Source of the DNA: Oehlia diaphana
Taxonomy: Eukaryota; Glomeromycota; Glomeromycetes; Glomerales; Glomeraceae
Reading direction: 5' to 3'
Assembly (NCBI GenBank): GCA_003833135.1
Contig: QZLH01000126.1
Location: 7,663-71,662, forward strand
Length of the DNA stretch: 64,000 nt
The translations under genes were made by a program, and so were the position numbers. The notes beneath the pieces were generated by a model that was not told where the DNA came from, did no database searches, and saw only the letters and a list, made by a program, of their open reading frames with translations. This document shows positions 1-11,429 of this stretch, one piece after another; position 1 is the stretch's first letter, and every line of letters begins with the position of its first letter.

Positions 1-239
1 TAATATATATTAAAATACCATATTACAATGAAATGTAAAAAAATAATAATTTTGTAATATATGACAATTATTCTTTTATATTAGTTACAATATTAATATT
101 AAATATCATGTTTGTTAATAGACTTATTAATATATATGTTATTAAATATGATATTTACATGACATGTTAAAAATTCCTATTAATATTATTTAAAAAGCAT
201 TATAAAATACTACCAAAAAAATCACCACTGATAGCAAAG
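1..239. other. AT-rich flank, no gene
   Basis: This stretch is almost pure AT with short near-palindromes around an ATATCATGT-like core (about 100-170). I see no coding potential. Confidence 0.6.
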
Positions 240-676
240 TACGATATCATAAAATTACGAAAATCTGCATTTTTGTACATTGTATAGCGGGTGTGACATA
301 GGCAAATTGTGACTGAAATTTGTGTTCAATTTGTGTTCAATTTGTGTTGATAATTCTAGTAAAAAATTATTAATTTTGGCTAAATTTCGTTAAATTTGTT
401 AAATTTGTTAAATTTATGTTGAATTTATGTTTGAATTTATGTTGCATAATTTTTTATTTATCACAAAAGGATGATATTTAGTAATTACATGTACGATGTA
501 CAAGATTTTTTTATGATTTTTTTAAGAAATGTACGCAAAATATTTAATCAAAATATAATTGTTTTATTTTTAAATATAATATTGATGATTTTTTTTTAAA
601 AAAAAAAAATTGATTTTTTTAAAATTCAATAGAATGTGCTAATAATAAATTGTTTTATTTTTAAATATGATATATT

Positions 677-920
677 TAAGGTTGCTTGTCTAAACCTCTT
701 CAAAATTCTACGATTAGTTTCGTCAAAATTTTACTATAGATTTATTATAGTTTCAGCAGCGTTTTGGCAGTTTCAGCATTTATAATAAGTTTTGGCAGTT
801 TCGCCTTTCTCCAGAGTTTCGCTAGTTTTTTAATATAACTTTAATATAGTTTTAGCAGAATTTCGCTTTTTGGCAAAATACCATCTTGCCTAAACTCTTA
901 GGTTTCGGCAAGCAACCTTA
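677..920. mobile_element. hAT-type MITE nested in foldback arm
   Basis: The 244 bp element has terminal inverted repeats starting TAAGGTTGCTTG and ending CAAGCAACCTTA. It is flanked on both sides by the 8 bp duplication GATATATT (669-676 and 921-928). The opposite foldback arm carries a single, one-mismatch copy of the target site, which is the pre-insertion state. An 8 bp duplication is the hAT superfamily hallmark. The interior repeats TTTGGCAGTTTC-like words and has no ORF. Confidence 0.85.
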
Positions 921-1246
921 GATATATTGATATTTCTATTTAAAACAATTAATTTTTTGATTTAATCATGATATTTATATTTAGATAATCCATATTTGCA
1001 TGAGATTTAATTAATATGTTTAATGATGAAAAGTCTAATAAATTAAATTTTAATTGAAACGAGAAATAAAATTAAACCAAAGAGGTATTGTTCAAATTTT
1101 ATTTAAAGTGACATTTTACGACTTTCTTTCAAATTTTTACTTATCCCAAAATCAAAATTATAAAAATCAAATCTAATCTAATAATGCCTTACCACACATG
1201 TTCACGTCATTCCTACTATAATGTCCATTAGAACTGGGCTATAATA

Positions 1247-1458
1247 AGATCCTGAAATATATATGTAGAGGTCAGGTTCAGAAGTGGTTCAAAATATGCA
1301 TTCTTTCAGGGCCAGAATTACGATAATTTCAGTTATTGTCTAAATTAGGAAATATTATTTTGGCTGGGATTATCCATAAAAGAAATGATCTACATAATTT
1401 TTTTGACTCATTATACACAACTCTGACCTGATCCTTTTATGTATATTTCGGGATCCTG
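1247..1458. mobile_element. second MITE nested in foldback arm
   Basis: This is a 212 bp insertion relative to the opposite arm. Its ends are imperfect inverted repeats (GATCCTGAAATAT against GATCCCGAAATAT, continuing into a GGTCAG word). The 8 bp flanks CTATAATA (1239-1246) and CTATGATG (1459-1466) match at 6 of 8 positions, which suggests a diverged 8 bp duplication. The exact ends are uncertain by a few bases. Confidence 0.7.
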
Positions 1459-2858
1459 CTATGATGGATGAACTTGTTGACATATGTTGAGATAGAAACT
1501 GCGCCTACCATAATATTAATAGTAGAAGTCACCATGATTTTTGGGACTTTGTTGCTAATAGGTTCATATGATTATCAAATTTAAAATATGAACGTAAATA
1601 TTAATTATAAATTTTATTATAGTATAATTACCTAGCTTCTCCCAAAATCTTATTCTAAATTCACGATAATATCTTTGGTCAGTACACGTCTACAGCCACC
1701 ACCTAGGGTTACCATTACGATAAAGGACATAGTTCTAAATATCAAAATCAGTTTGAATATTCGATAAATACATTTAATTTATATGAATGTAATTTTATTT
1801 ATTTACTTACATAGTAATCCCTGACGAGGCTCCTCCACTTTTAGCTGCACTGTTACCCAGAAACCCTCATTCAAAATATTCTATTTATTCTGATTCAATT
1901 AAATGGATTGGTTAATTTGAATTTAAATTCTTTTTTAAAGAAATTATAGATATTGGTCATATGAACTTATTGGCAATAGAGTCCCAAAAATCATGGCGGC
2001 TTCTACCATTAATATTGTAGTAGGCACAATTTCTGTCTTGGCGTATATCAACAAATTCGTTCATTATAGTCCAGTTTCAATGGACGTTATAGTAGAAATG
2101 ACGTGAACGTGTGTGGTGAGACATTATTAGATTAGATTTGATTTTATAATTTTGATTTTGGGATAAGTAAAAATTTGAAAGAAAGTTGTAAAATATTACT
2201 TTAAATAAAATTTGAATAATACCTCTTTGATTTAATTTTATTTTTCGTTTCAATTAAAATTTAATTTATTAGACTTTTCATTATTAAACATATTAATTAA
2301 ATTTCATGCGGATATGGATTATCTAAATATAAATATCATGATTAAATCAAAAAATTAATTGTTTTAAATAGAAATATCAATATATTATATTTAAAAATAA
2401 AACAATTTATTATTAGCACATTCTATTGAATTTTAAAAAAATCAATTTTTTTTTTTAAAAAAAAAATCACATATTTAAAAATAAAACAATTATATTCTGA
2501 TTAAATATTTTGCATATATTTCTTAAAAAAATCATAAAAAAATCTTGTACATCGTACATGCAATTACTAAATATCATCCCTTTGTGATAAATAAAAAATT
2601 ATGCAACACAAATTCAAACATAAATTCAACACAAATTTAACAAATTTAATGAAATTTAGCCAAAATTAATAATTTTTTACCAGAATTATCAACACAAATT
2701 GAACACAAATTGAACACAAATTTCAGTCACGATTTATTTATATCACACCTGCTGTACAATGTACAAAAATGCAGATTTTTGTAATTTTATGATATCGTAT
2801 TTTCTGGTCAATCAAAATTAGGCTGATTCTTGCATGTAATTTAATCATTTAATCATGC

Positions 2859-3400
2859 ATGCGTTTTTTGTCTTATTTATTTTTATTTCTTATTTCTTTA
2901 TTCTTTTGTTCAATATTTTTAATTTTTTTGTCTCTTCTTTCTATTATTTCTTTAATTACATACAACATATTTACATATATTTCATATTTATTGCTTTGCA
3001 GGTATAGAAATATTTGTTTATTAATACTAATTATTTTCATTTTTTTTTACCTCTTTGTTACTTTGTATCGTAATACTAATAATAATATCCATGTTTCCTT
3101 TATTCCATTTTACTTGTACTTTAATACTAATGATACTAATAATACTAACAACATGTTTATTTTTTCCTTTCTCTTTATTTCTTTATTCTTTTGTTTCAAT
3201 TACTTTGCAGGTATAGAAATATTTATTTATTAATACTAATTATTTTAATATTAACGCATTTTTTTACCTCTTTGTTACTTTATGTCATAATATTAATAAT
3301 ACTATATATGTTTTCTTTATTCCTTTTTACTTGTACTTTAATATTAACGATAATATCCATGTTTCTTTTACTCTTTTTACTGTTTCTTTAACTCTTTTTA
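2859..3400. repeat. degenerate 209 bp tandem repeat, T-rich
   Basis: The word GGTATAGAAATATTTNTTTATTAATAC begins at 3001 and again at 3210, a 209 bp period, with surrounding TTTACCTCTTTGTTACTTT and TTTACTTGTACTTTAATA words repeated at similar spacing. The ORFs across it are hydrophobic low-complexity translations of T-rich DNA and are not credible genes. Confidence 0.65.
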
Positions 3401-3639
3401 CCTTAATACTAATAATAATAACAATATTTCTTTTATCTTTATATCTAATACTAATGTTATTATAGCTGTTTCTCTTCTTTTTATGTCTAATAATATTGTT
3501 ACTCTTTACTCTTTTTTTTACTTTTATGTATTCTGTATACAGTATATTAATAAATACTTGTAATTTTTTATGGTTTAATAAAATTATATCTAATAAAACA
3601 TACATTATATAAACTTATAGTACAGAAAATGAAGTATTA

Positions 3640-3990
3640 TTTATTAAAATATTTTGAAACATTACAAAATATTATGTTGTGAAAAATCACAGAATATTAC
3701 GAATCATCGAATTATGAAGTATTACGTATCATAGAATTTCAAAATATTTTAAAAAGTTATAAAATATTACATTTATGCAAACTTGCGGCGAGTCTGAAAA
3801 CTTACAAAATATTATATAAAATTATGAAATATTGCAAACTGCAAAATTACGGAATATTACAAATTGTAAAATTATGAAGCTTTGCATATTGTAATATTTC
3901 AAAATATTTTAAAAAGTTATGAAATATTACGCTTATGCAAACTTGCGGCAGGTCTAAAAACTTACGAAATATTATGATGTGTAAACTTGC
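3640..3990. repeat. 160 bp tandem duplication in a GAAATATTAC-rich tract
   Basis: AAAATATTTTAAAAAGTTAT occurs at 3741 and again at 3901, exactly 160 bp apart. Each copy is followed by a near-identical ATGCAAACTTGCGGC segment. The whole tract is built from variants of GAAATATTAC/AAAATATTAT. Confidence 0.75.
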
Positions 3991-5551
3991 GCAACTTTTT
4001 GCACTATATAATTTCCTGATGAATGTGTAGTTTTTTGACTCTATTAGCTTTGTTAAATAAAAAATTAATTACTAGTTTTATAAAATTTTATAAAAAAATA
4101 ATATTTACTATTAATTATTATACTTTCATTGTCTGTTTCTATAGGAAGTAAAGTCTTTGGCTTCTGGTTACAATCATATTCAACTATACTTATATAATAA
4201 GTATGACATAGTTGTTGGCCAATTCTCAAGTAAGCATATAACTTGTAAGTTTTTTTTTTGAGCTTTTTTACATGCTAATTGAGTAAATTGACAAAAACGT
4301 TTTATTTAGTTATTGTAATTATGCACTAAGCATGAACTATAATTTTTTTAAACTATTTTAAACTGATAGATAAAGTGATAAACTTGATAGATAAACTGCA
4401 AAAATAACTAGTAAAATAATCTGTGAAATGCATTGTATAATTATATGAAATTTATTTGACCAATCATAATATTATCGATCATCATGATCGTTAACTAATA
4501 AAAATAAAATATTCTCATGCTTATTGGTCATAAGACATAAAATTATTACCATTAGATGCATCTCGATAAGACAAATCTGATAAACCAAATTTTATTTTCC
4601 TATAATTACTAGATGATAAGTTATTTTTAAAATTTTTAAAATACTAATTTTTTTTTAAATTCAAATCTTCAGCTCTTATAAATGTGTCTTTTTGATGCTT
4701 AAAATTTTTACCAGTCTTTTATTATTTAGATAGCTAAATGGCATATTTTTATGCCTATAATATTGGTTTTCATATTATATTTTAATAATTTATACTTTGT
4801 ATTGCCAGAACTGTAGATTCTATACTATTAGTAAATATATATATAACTTTCACCAGAATTTAATAGCCAAGTTTTATGATTCACTGTTGAATCATGAATT
4901 AAGTTATTTTTTTTATAAATTAAAAAAATTAATATTAATCTTTAAAATTCTAAATTATAAGTTTTTTTTATAATAAATTAAATATTTTATATTGATTTTT
5001 AATTCTTATTATTTAAATTTAATAACAGTTTTTTTTCAATCAAAAATTTCATAAATTATATAGAATAATATATGTGATTGTATAATAATTAAAAGTTAAC
5101 TGTTAATAGGATAAAATAATTTTATAATCATTTTTTTAACAAAATGAAAATTGGTAATTTAAAAATTTAATATATATAATAATAAAATATAAAAATTATA
5201 TTATATTTATCCAAAACTTATATATAAATTGTAGAAATTAGATTGAAATCTTATTAAAATGTGTAATATGTAAAAATTAAAAAAAACCTAAATAATAATA
5301 ATATTAAAATTAAAAATTTTATAATGTTTTGCTAAATTTAGAATCATTATATACCTCTATTATTTGTACAAATGAAATAATATCACAATAATAGTCTTTG
5401 ATATGCTGGTAATACTTTCCAGCTGAAGATTTAATAAACATATACATCAATCCTAATTTGTAAATGTAAAAATTGTAATGAGTATATAGAATAATCTAAA
5501 TATAAACCAGTAAAAACGTGAGCTTACCATTTCTTCTAAAGTATTTTTTTT
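3991..5551. other. AT-rich intergenic region with dispersed repeat
   Basis: I see no gene. A stretch at about 4536-4800 is a diverged copy of the sequence at about 27158-27400, sharing ACCATTAGATGC, an ACTAGATGATAAGTTAT-like block and TCAGCTCTTA. The rest is AT-rich filler downstream of the SGF29 gene. Confidence 0.55.
4536..4800. repeat. dispersed repeat, copy 1
   Basis: This is related to 27158-27400 on the same strand: ordered shared words ACCATTAGATGC, TAAGTTAT, a poly-T block, TCAGCTCTTA and ATATTTTTATG. Similarity is mosaic and eroded. The family is unidentified. Confidence 0.6.
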
Positions 5552-6891
5552 TCATTTCATATCTGGCGGTTTTTCAAGAACATATTGCATTTCTACATAT
5601 CTTTGTGCATTATCATCATCTTCAAAGGTTAATAAATAAGCTCGCTGGTGAGATTGTGATGATAGTTTAGTTGGTGGTAATACGACTGATGCTTTGTAAA
5701 AACACGTTGTACTGGGATATAAAGCAAGTACTGTTGTACTAGGTGCAAACTCTTGTGATGGACGAATGTCAGAAGGATTTGGAATCACCATAACATTTTT
5801 AGCTGGAACAAAAAATCGTCTGATGGGAATAATATTATTAAATATTAGAAAAGTATTTTTACGATTAACAATGATAAAACTTACTCTCCAGGGCGATTTG
5901 ATGCTTCGTCTCTATCAGCGTCTTCAACTTCATATCTATAAATTTTAATGAAAAAATTTATATCAAATAACAGAATATGCATATTTTCTTAACATAAGAA
6001 TTTTATAAATTTACTGTTTTGATTCTGGTTTGTAACTGACAACAGTTGCCAAAATCCAATTTTCTTCAATGTCTTTGAATTTGGGCTGTTTTGCCGCGAC
6101 CTATCACAAATAAATTTATCACTAGATTACATTTATTCGATAATAAACATTTCATTTATATGTGATATTACTTACATTACTTCCATTTTTGATTATGTTG
6201 CCACCGCTTTTACATTAACGAAACAGAAAAAAAAGATTCATTATAGTGAAGACAGAAAAAGATAATTTAAACAATAGATACTTCTTATGTTTCTTGATTT
6301 TAGAACTACCACTAACAACAGATTCTTCACGTCTTTTGCGTTTGCTGTTGCTATCGTCTGCCACTATTGTTAATTAGTTAAAAAATTGTATAAATAAATT
6401 ATTTTCGTGAATCTCACATACATTGTGGAGTTTGATAGTCTTTTGCAGAGTGTGATCCTAATGCCATCAAATTATCAATATCCTCCACTATTGTCTTACA
6501 AATTCTTAACAAATTGAAATGCAAGGAAATTAATTAATTTATTTTTTACTTTAAAAACCAATCATGTTATATTACCTATCTTCCCGGTTTGCTTGTTCAA
6601 TTCCTTTTTTATAAAGTTCTCGTAATTTTTCCGTTGTTTCCTTGGTTAAAGGGCTACCTAAATAATCAAAATAATTAATTGATAATTATGATTATTTTAC
6701 GTATCAATCAAAATAAGTCTAATATAATTACTTTGTTTTTCATGTAAAACATTAATCTCGGTAATAATATCATTCCCTTCTTCCTGTATTTTCTCTAGTT
6801 TATTAAGGTTGGTATTTATTTGTCCCATTAACCTTTCTTCTTTGTCCCCATAACTGGAAATGGATTCCCTTCGCTCCATTATAAGAAACAA
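5552..6891 (-). CDS. SGF29: SAGA-associated factor 29 (tandem Tudor reader)
   Basis: SGF29 is the SAGA subunit whose C-terminal tandem Tudor domain binds H3K4me2/3 and helps place Gcn5 acetylation; it is nuclear. Eight exons (6891-6732, 6657-6576, 6504-6422, 6363-6282, 6206-6176, 6100-6015, 5935-5885, 5819-5552) give 280 residues. The N-terminal third is a coiled-coil-like segment. A basic patch SKRKRREES follows. The C-terminal half shows the family landmarks ENWILATVVSY, YEVEDADRDE, VLALYPSTTCFYKASVV and LLTFEDDD, so the methyl-lysine pocket region is intact. The start at 6891 is the first ATG; a second in-frame ATG lies four codons on. All introns are GT-AG and 58-79 bp long. Confidence 0.92.
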
Positions 6892-7190
6892 AATTTAGCG
6901 TTTAGAAAAAAACAAAAATGTACAATTTTATATAATATAAAATTTTGTGAAACACCTCGGCTGCCGATCGGAGGTGGTCATAAAAAAAACGCGTTATGAT
7001 TATCGGAAAATTCTTTGCCGGCAGGCACATTTTAATTAACCTTGTTAACCTTGTTGCTATAACAGATAAAATAAATTCATATTCTTAATAAAGCATCCAC
7101 TGTATTGGTTATGAAAAAGGATCCTAAAATTTTTAATGGTGGTAAAAAAAGAATGTCTATTTCTGTACAGCTGTATACAGTATCGCCAGA
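6892..7190. other. intergenic, SGF29 upstream region
   Basis: No gene is seen. The segment includes a GC-richer patch near 6955-6980, and the AT-rich remainder runs into the MITE at 7191. Confidence 0.5.
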
Positions 7191-7350
7191 AAATTTTCAC
7201 TCCACGTGACATTGGCCGGCATTATGAGATTTGGCCGGATTTAATAAATTAACCATGTGAATAACGAGTGACAAATAGTATTTTAGAGAAAGTGGAGGGA
7301 TGTGACATTGGTGACAAATTATTTAGGGTCACGTGGGGGTGAAAAAATTT
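7191..7350. mobile_element. MITE with CACGTG-containing termini, copy 1
   Basis: The left end TTTTCACTCCACGTGAC and right end GTCACGTGGGGGTGAAAA are inverted repeats. The same termini bound a second copy at 52665-52867, and both copies share an inner GTGNGGNGTGTGA-like block near the right end. The element is about 160 bp with no coding capacity. It ends about 80 bp before the start codon of the small zinc-binding gene. Confidence 0.65.
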
Positions 7351-7431
7351 TTTGTTTCCCATTCCCTATCACGTGAATTTTGCCAATATATTTCATGCAT
7401 AGGAATCCATTCGTTAGTAGGCAACCCTACA

Positions 7432-7985
7432 ATGTCTAATACTTCTTTACCTAGCTTTCAAGATCTTACCAAGCCGACCGTGAAAATACCATGGCGTAAG
7501 AAGGGAGAGGGTGGTAAAACCTGTTCATACAGAAAAGTAGCGCGTGGCCTCAATCTTGAAGGTAAAAAATGCTGATATTTTTGAAAGAAAAGACTTAAAC
7601 GAATTTGTCTTGACAAGGTTTCCTTTCTAAAGGATATTGTAAAAACAAATCTTGTGAAGCTTACAACAAACATCGTGTTATCATCAATTGGGGTTATAAA
7701 GAATTCGTTTACATGTTGAACGAACATGAATGTTTTTGCCCACTTTGTGGAAAATACGTCACACCCATTACTTGCGGCTTCACTGACACCTACTGGAAAT
7801 ACAAAGGGGTTAAGAAAGTGAAAGGTGAACCCCCGGAGAAAGTATTTTGTGGCTGGCAATTCTCTGCTGATGATGGATACACTACATTTCTTGATGAAGA
7901 GATGGTATTATGGGAGGGTCTCACAATAGAAGTCCTTAAAGAAAATCCTATAATTTCCCTTCTTCAGAAAGAAAAATTTTTTTAG
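7432..7985 (+). CDS. small cysteine-rich, putative zinc-binding protein
   Basis: Two exons (7432-7561, 7633-7985) give 160 residues. Splicing joins RGLNLEG to a CKNKSCEAYNK segment, then EFVYMLN, a CPLCGKYVTPITCGF stretch and a WKYKG segment. The paired cysteines (CKNKSC, CPLC) suggest a zinc ribbon-like fold. From memory, this RGLNLEG...CEAYN...VIIN...CPLC...ITC layout recurs in uncharacterised proteins of Glomeromycotina and some protists; I know no function. The 71 bp intron is GT-AG, and splicing is required to keep the conserved frame. An ATG at 7333 would lie inside the MITE terminus, so 7432 is preferred. Confidence 0.65.
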
Positions 7986-8376
7986 ATATATGTACGTAGT
8001 TTAATATATCAAAGTATGATACAGTTTATAATTGAGAATATTTAAATTTCGATGTAAACATTTGTACGTTAATTTTCTTTAGCACCAATAATTTCTTAAA
8101 TAAAATCGTACATGAAATAAAAAATAAATTTTATTATTTAATTTATAAATCGTAATTTTAGATGAACAATTACGATAAACATTTTTTTTTTTAATAAATA
8201 ATATTCGTATGTACATATATACATTATATGTTGTGAACTATATGTGTCTAATCTTCTGAGAGCAATTAAATGAATAGTCATTTAGAAATTTCTTAAGTCG
8301 TTTATATAAAATTTCTTTTTATTACTATTGAATTTCATTTGTACATTTCGCAAATCCGCTCTTATTTTGTATTTAA
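7986..8376. other. intergenic, between convergent genes
   Basis: AT-rich convergent 3' region of about 390 bp. It holds AATAAA-like signals on both strands and no coding potential. Confidence 0.5.
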
Positions 8377-11300
8377 TTATGGTGCCTGCCTGCTATTAGT
8401 TAAAGCATGGCGAACATTATTAAATTCAGCAATGGCTTTATCGTAAGCATTACTAGAATGAATATGAATTGTAGAAGATGATGAACTTATTTGTACGCTT
8501 TGTTGATGATGTAACGAGGACGAGGAAGATGATGATGATATAATCGAAGAGTCATCTGATCTAAATAATAATTCATTATCTTTATCACTAATAAATGATC
8601 CAAGACTGGTTACCGCTTCATTTTGTTGTAAATTATGTGCCGCTCCTAATTTTTCAGTAGTCTCATCTTTTTCATTATCTTTTGAAATACGAGCTTTTTT
8701 TGTAAGCACAGGAATATTTTGTTTTGAAGCAACTCTTCTTTTTTGTTTTAAATTACGGAAAGGATCCCTACATGCATCAGTATATAACATTGTTGAATCA
8801 AATATTTTGTCTCCTAAGGTATATTTGACAAAAAAGCGTTAGTTTTTTTTCCAATTTAAAATTCCTCTTTTCTATTGGGATTACTTACCCGAAATTTCAT
8901 ATAATCTTCGGATTTCATCAAAAGCTTCATCGATAGTTCCCCTTCTTATTAAAATATTTTGTTGAGTTTCATTATTTTCTCTGCAATTAAAATATTCTAC
9001 TAATTTAACTTTAGTTTCATTAATTAAAGAAGTAAAATCACCCATACGTTGTGCTTCAGCGTAAAGCTTTGCTGCATGAACATGTTTGCAAACATCACGA
9101 AACCTTCCATTCCATATAAAGTCATAACACATTAAACATTCTCCTGTTTTAATGTTCGCCATATAATACCCTTCTTGTATGACAACACCATGTCTTGCAA
9201 TAAATCTATTCATCATGACATTTAATTTTTCCATAGTATTTTCGTCTAATGAAATTAATTTGCCATCATATGACGATGTTAGTGTAAGCGGCTCATCAGT
9301 ATGTCTTTTAACGTAATAACAGTACGGTTCATCTGTTGGTTCAACTAATCCTGATAGGAAATAAAATCTTCCAAGATTTAAATTACGAATTATATCAGCT
9401 GGTTTTTGTTTCTCGGAATTATCATCTTGATGATCCAATGGTTGTGAATTAAAGAATGCTATTAATCCGGCATTATCTTGATTATCTCCGTTAGGTACAT
9501 TATCTGCATGTAAAACATCTCTACGTAATTTAACTCCAAAAAGTCTTTCAAGGAACGCTAGAGGGGTTAATTTACCATCAAGCTGAACAATAACCCTTTT
9601 CGTAATCTTTTCTGTGAGGCTATTTGTAGTCATTGGTTTTCTCAATTTGTCCGAATTCTTTTCGGAATATTCTCGACAGCTATCGACAATCATTGCACGC
9701 CATTCATCATTTATCCAATTTGTTTCTAAATCGTCTTTGATAAGATTCTTTTGTGCATACGACAACGGAAGCGAATCAATAAAAACTTTAAATAATCGTG
9801 CCATATCAGCTGATTCTTCCTCTGTTCGACTCCTTCCAATTATTTTATATCCTAGCGCAATTGGATATCTATAAATAAAACCAGCAGATTAATTTGATAA
9901 TCGTTACGAGAAAGTACGTTAAAAACATTCTCACCTTAATACACGAGATACATCCCATGCTTTTAATTTCTCTGCTAGTTTTTGCATTAGAAAAGTCCAA
10001 GAAAGACAAGTGTCAGCAACGATACCGTCAAGTGCTTTTTTTATTGGAAGATATTGATCGATCATTGCAATTGGATTCCATGGCTGCTCTTCTGAACATT
10101 TACGTATCCTTTTGAATCCCCTTTCGTTAGGTAAATCTTCATAATACCAAGGGTGCTCACAATCCCTACGGTTACATGGAATATTTTCCCTAATAGCGGT
10201 AACTGCATAACGTACAGGTGCTTTGTCATCTCCATTACTCAATGCTATGATCCAAAAAATAGGATGATAAGATACAGAAATTAATAGGTCAATTTATATA
10301 TTAAAATAATTCGAACAATAAAAAAAAAAAAAATTTTACCAAATCCTAATGGAGTAAGATGACCGAGATTTGTCTCAACAACCATCGTCAAAACGGTTGC
10401 TCGTTCCATATTTAATTCATTGTTTCCATCAATGCAAAAACAATAGTGACCATAGTCCCTTCCATTTTTCAGCCATATATCATCGGAAACAATTAATTGA
10501 TAATAACGTTCGGGCGAATCTTCAGGAGCAGATAAATCAGGAGCATGATAATATAAAACATGGCCACGAGGTTTTAATAAATCCTGAATATAATTTTGAA
10601 GAACTGTCCAAGGACCTGAATTATCCCTCACTCTACGATCATCACGTATAATAAGTCTTTTAAGTTGTTTATTATTACAAATATCTCTATTTTTAACAAC
10701 TTCCTGACTGAGATCAGCTTCAGTTGCACCTTGTTTAGAAACCAAAATTTTATTTTTAACATCATCAGCAGTCCAACGATCAGCTCTACGACTAATTATA
10801 ATTTTATCACGAGCAGAACGTGTAAGATTAACTCTCGTCACCTGAGGTTCATGAGTTATAAGAGCATTTGGAGGTAGATGCCAACCTTCAATTTTAATTT
10901 TTAACTGATGAGGAGATTTAATCCAAGAAAGTCTAGATTCAGATACTACACGAAGTCTACAACGATGCCTATCATTGCTATTTTTTAAATTATTAGGTAA
11001 ATTTGCATTTTGACAATCAGGATTACATTTACCAATTCCTCCGCATAAATGTTGACAACTATTACCATCACCGGCACAATACATTACCCAACTCCAACAT
11101 AATTTATCTTTTGCTGTTCCAGCTTGAATTTGTTTAACAAATTCTTCACCTTTTTCTGTTAATTCAATAATATCGTCAATTCTATTTGTTGATTTTGTTT
11201 TACCACTTGATGTTGTCCATTCAACATAATCAACTGCTCCTTCAACTCTTTTGATTGTAATAATTCCTTCATTAACGAGTTGTGGTGCTCTCAATCTACT

Positions 11301-11429
11301 TCTTGCTTTTAATCTAATATTTTTTAATAAAGGATGTTTTGATATATAATATTCCGCAGCACGTCCAAATGGTACACTAACTGAATTACCATCTTCATTA
11401 TATTTTATAAGATGATCGTAGCTTTCCAT
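8377..11429 (-). CDS. MULE-like protein with SWIM zinc finger
   Basis: Four exons (11429-10340, 10244-9935, 9868-8889, 8813-8377) give 938 residues. An N-terminal cysteine-rich segment (residues about 120-150) precedes an RNase H-like core resembling Mutator-like transposases: a CIDGNN strand (about 338), then a PIAMIDQYLPIKKAL block (about 425) followed by an FLMQKL segment. A SWIM-type CLMC...CKHVH motif lies near 710-735. The C-terminus (last 140 residues) is polar with a serine run. I did not find terminal inverted repeats around the gene, so it may be a domesticated or immobile copy. The first acidic residue and SWIM finger are visible; I could not assign the third catalytic acid. The alternative is an orphan SWIM protein. 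Confidence 0.7.

Larger units (their letters stand above)
240..2799. mobile_element. 2.56 kb foldback (long inverted repeat) element
   Basis: The two ends are inverted copies of each other. ACGATATCATAAAATTAC at 241 reappears reverse-complemented up to 2798, and the match continues inward for about 1 kb. The left arm runs to about 1572 and the right arm starts at about 1955, leaving a loop of roughly 380 bp. The left arm is longer only because two smaller elements (677-920 and 1247-1458) inserted into it; the right arm keeps the empty sites. I see no transposase in the loop, so it is non-autonomous. A flanking target duplication is not clear. Confidence 0.85.

Noticed and set aside
2859..3391. 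Hydrophobic ORFs of 124 and 66 codons
   Set aside because: They are translations of a T-rich tandem repeat, with Phe/Leu/Ile low complexity and no domain.
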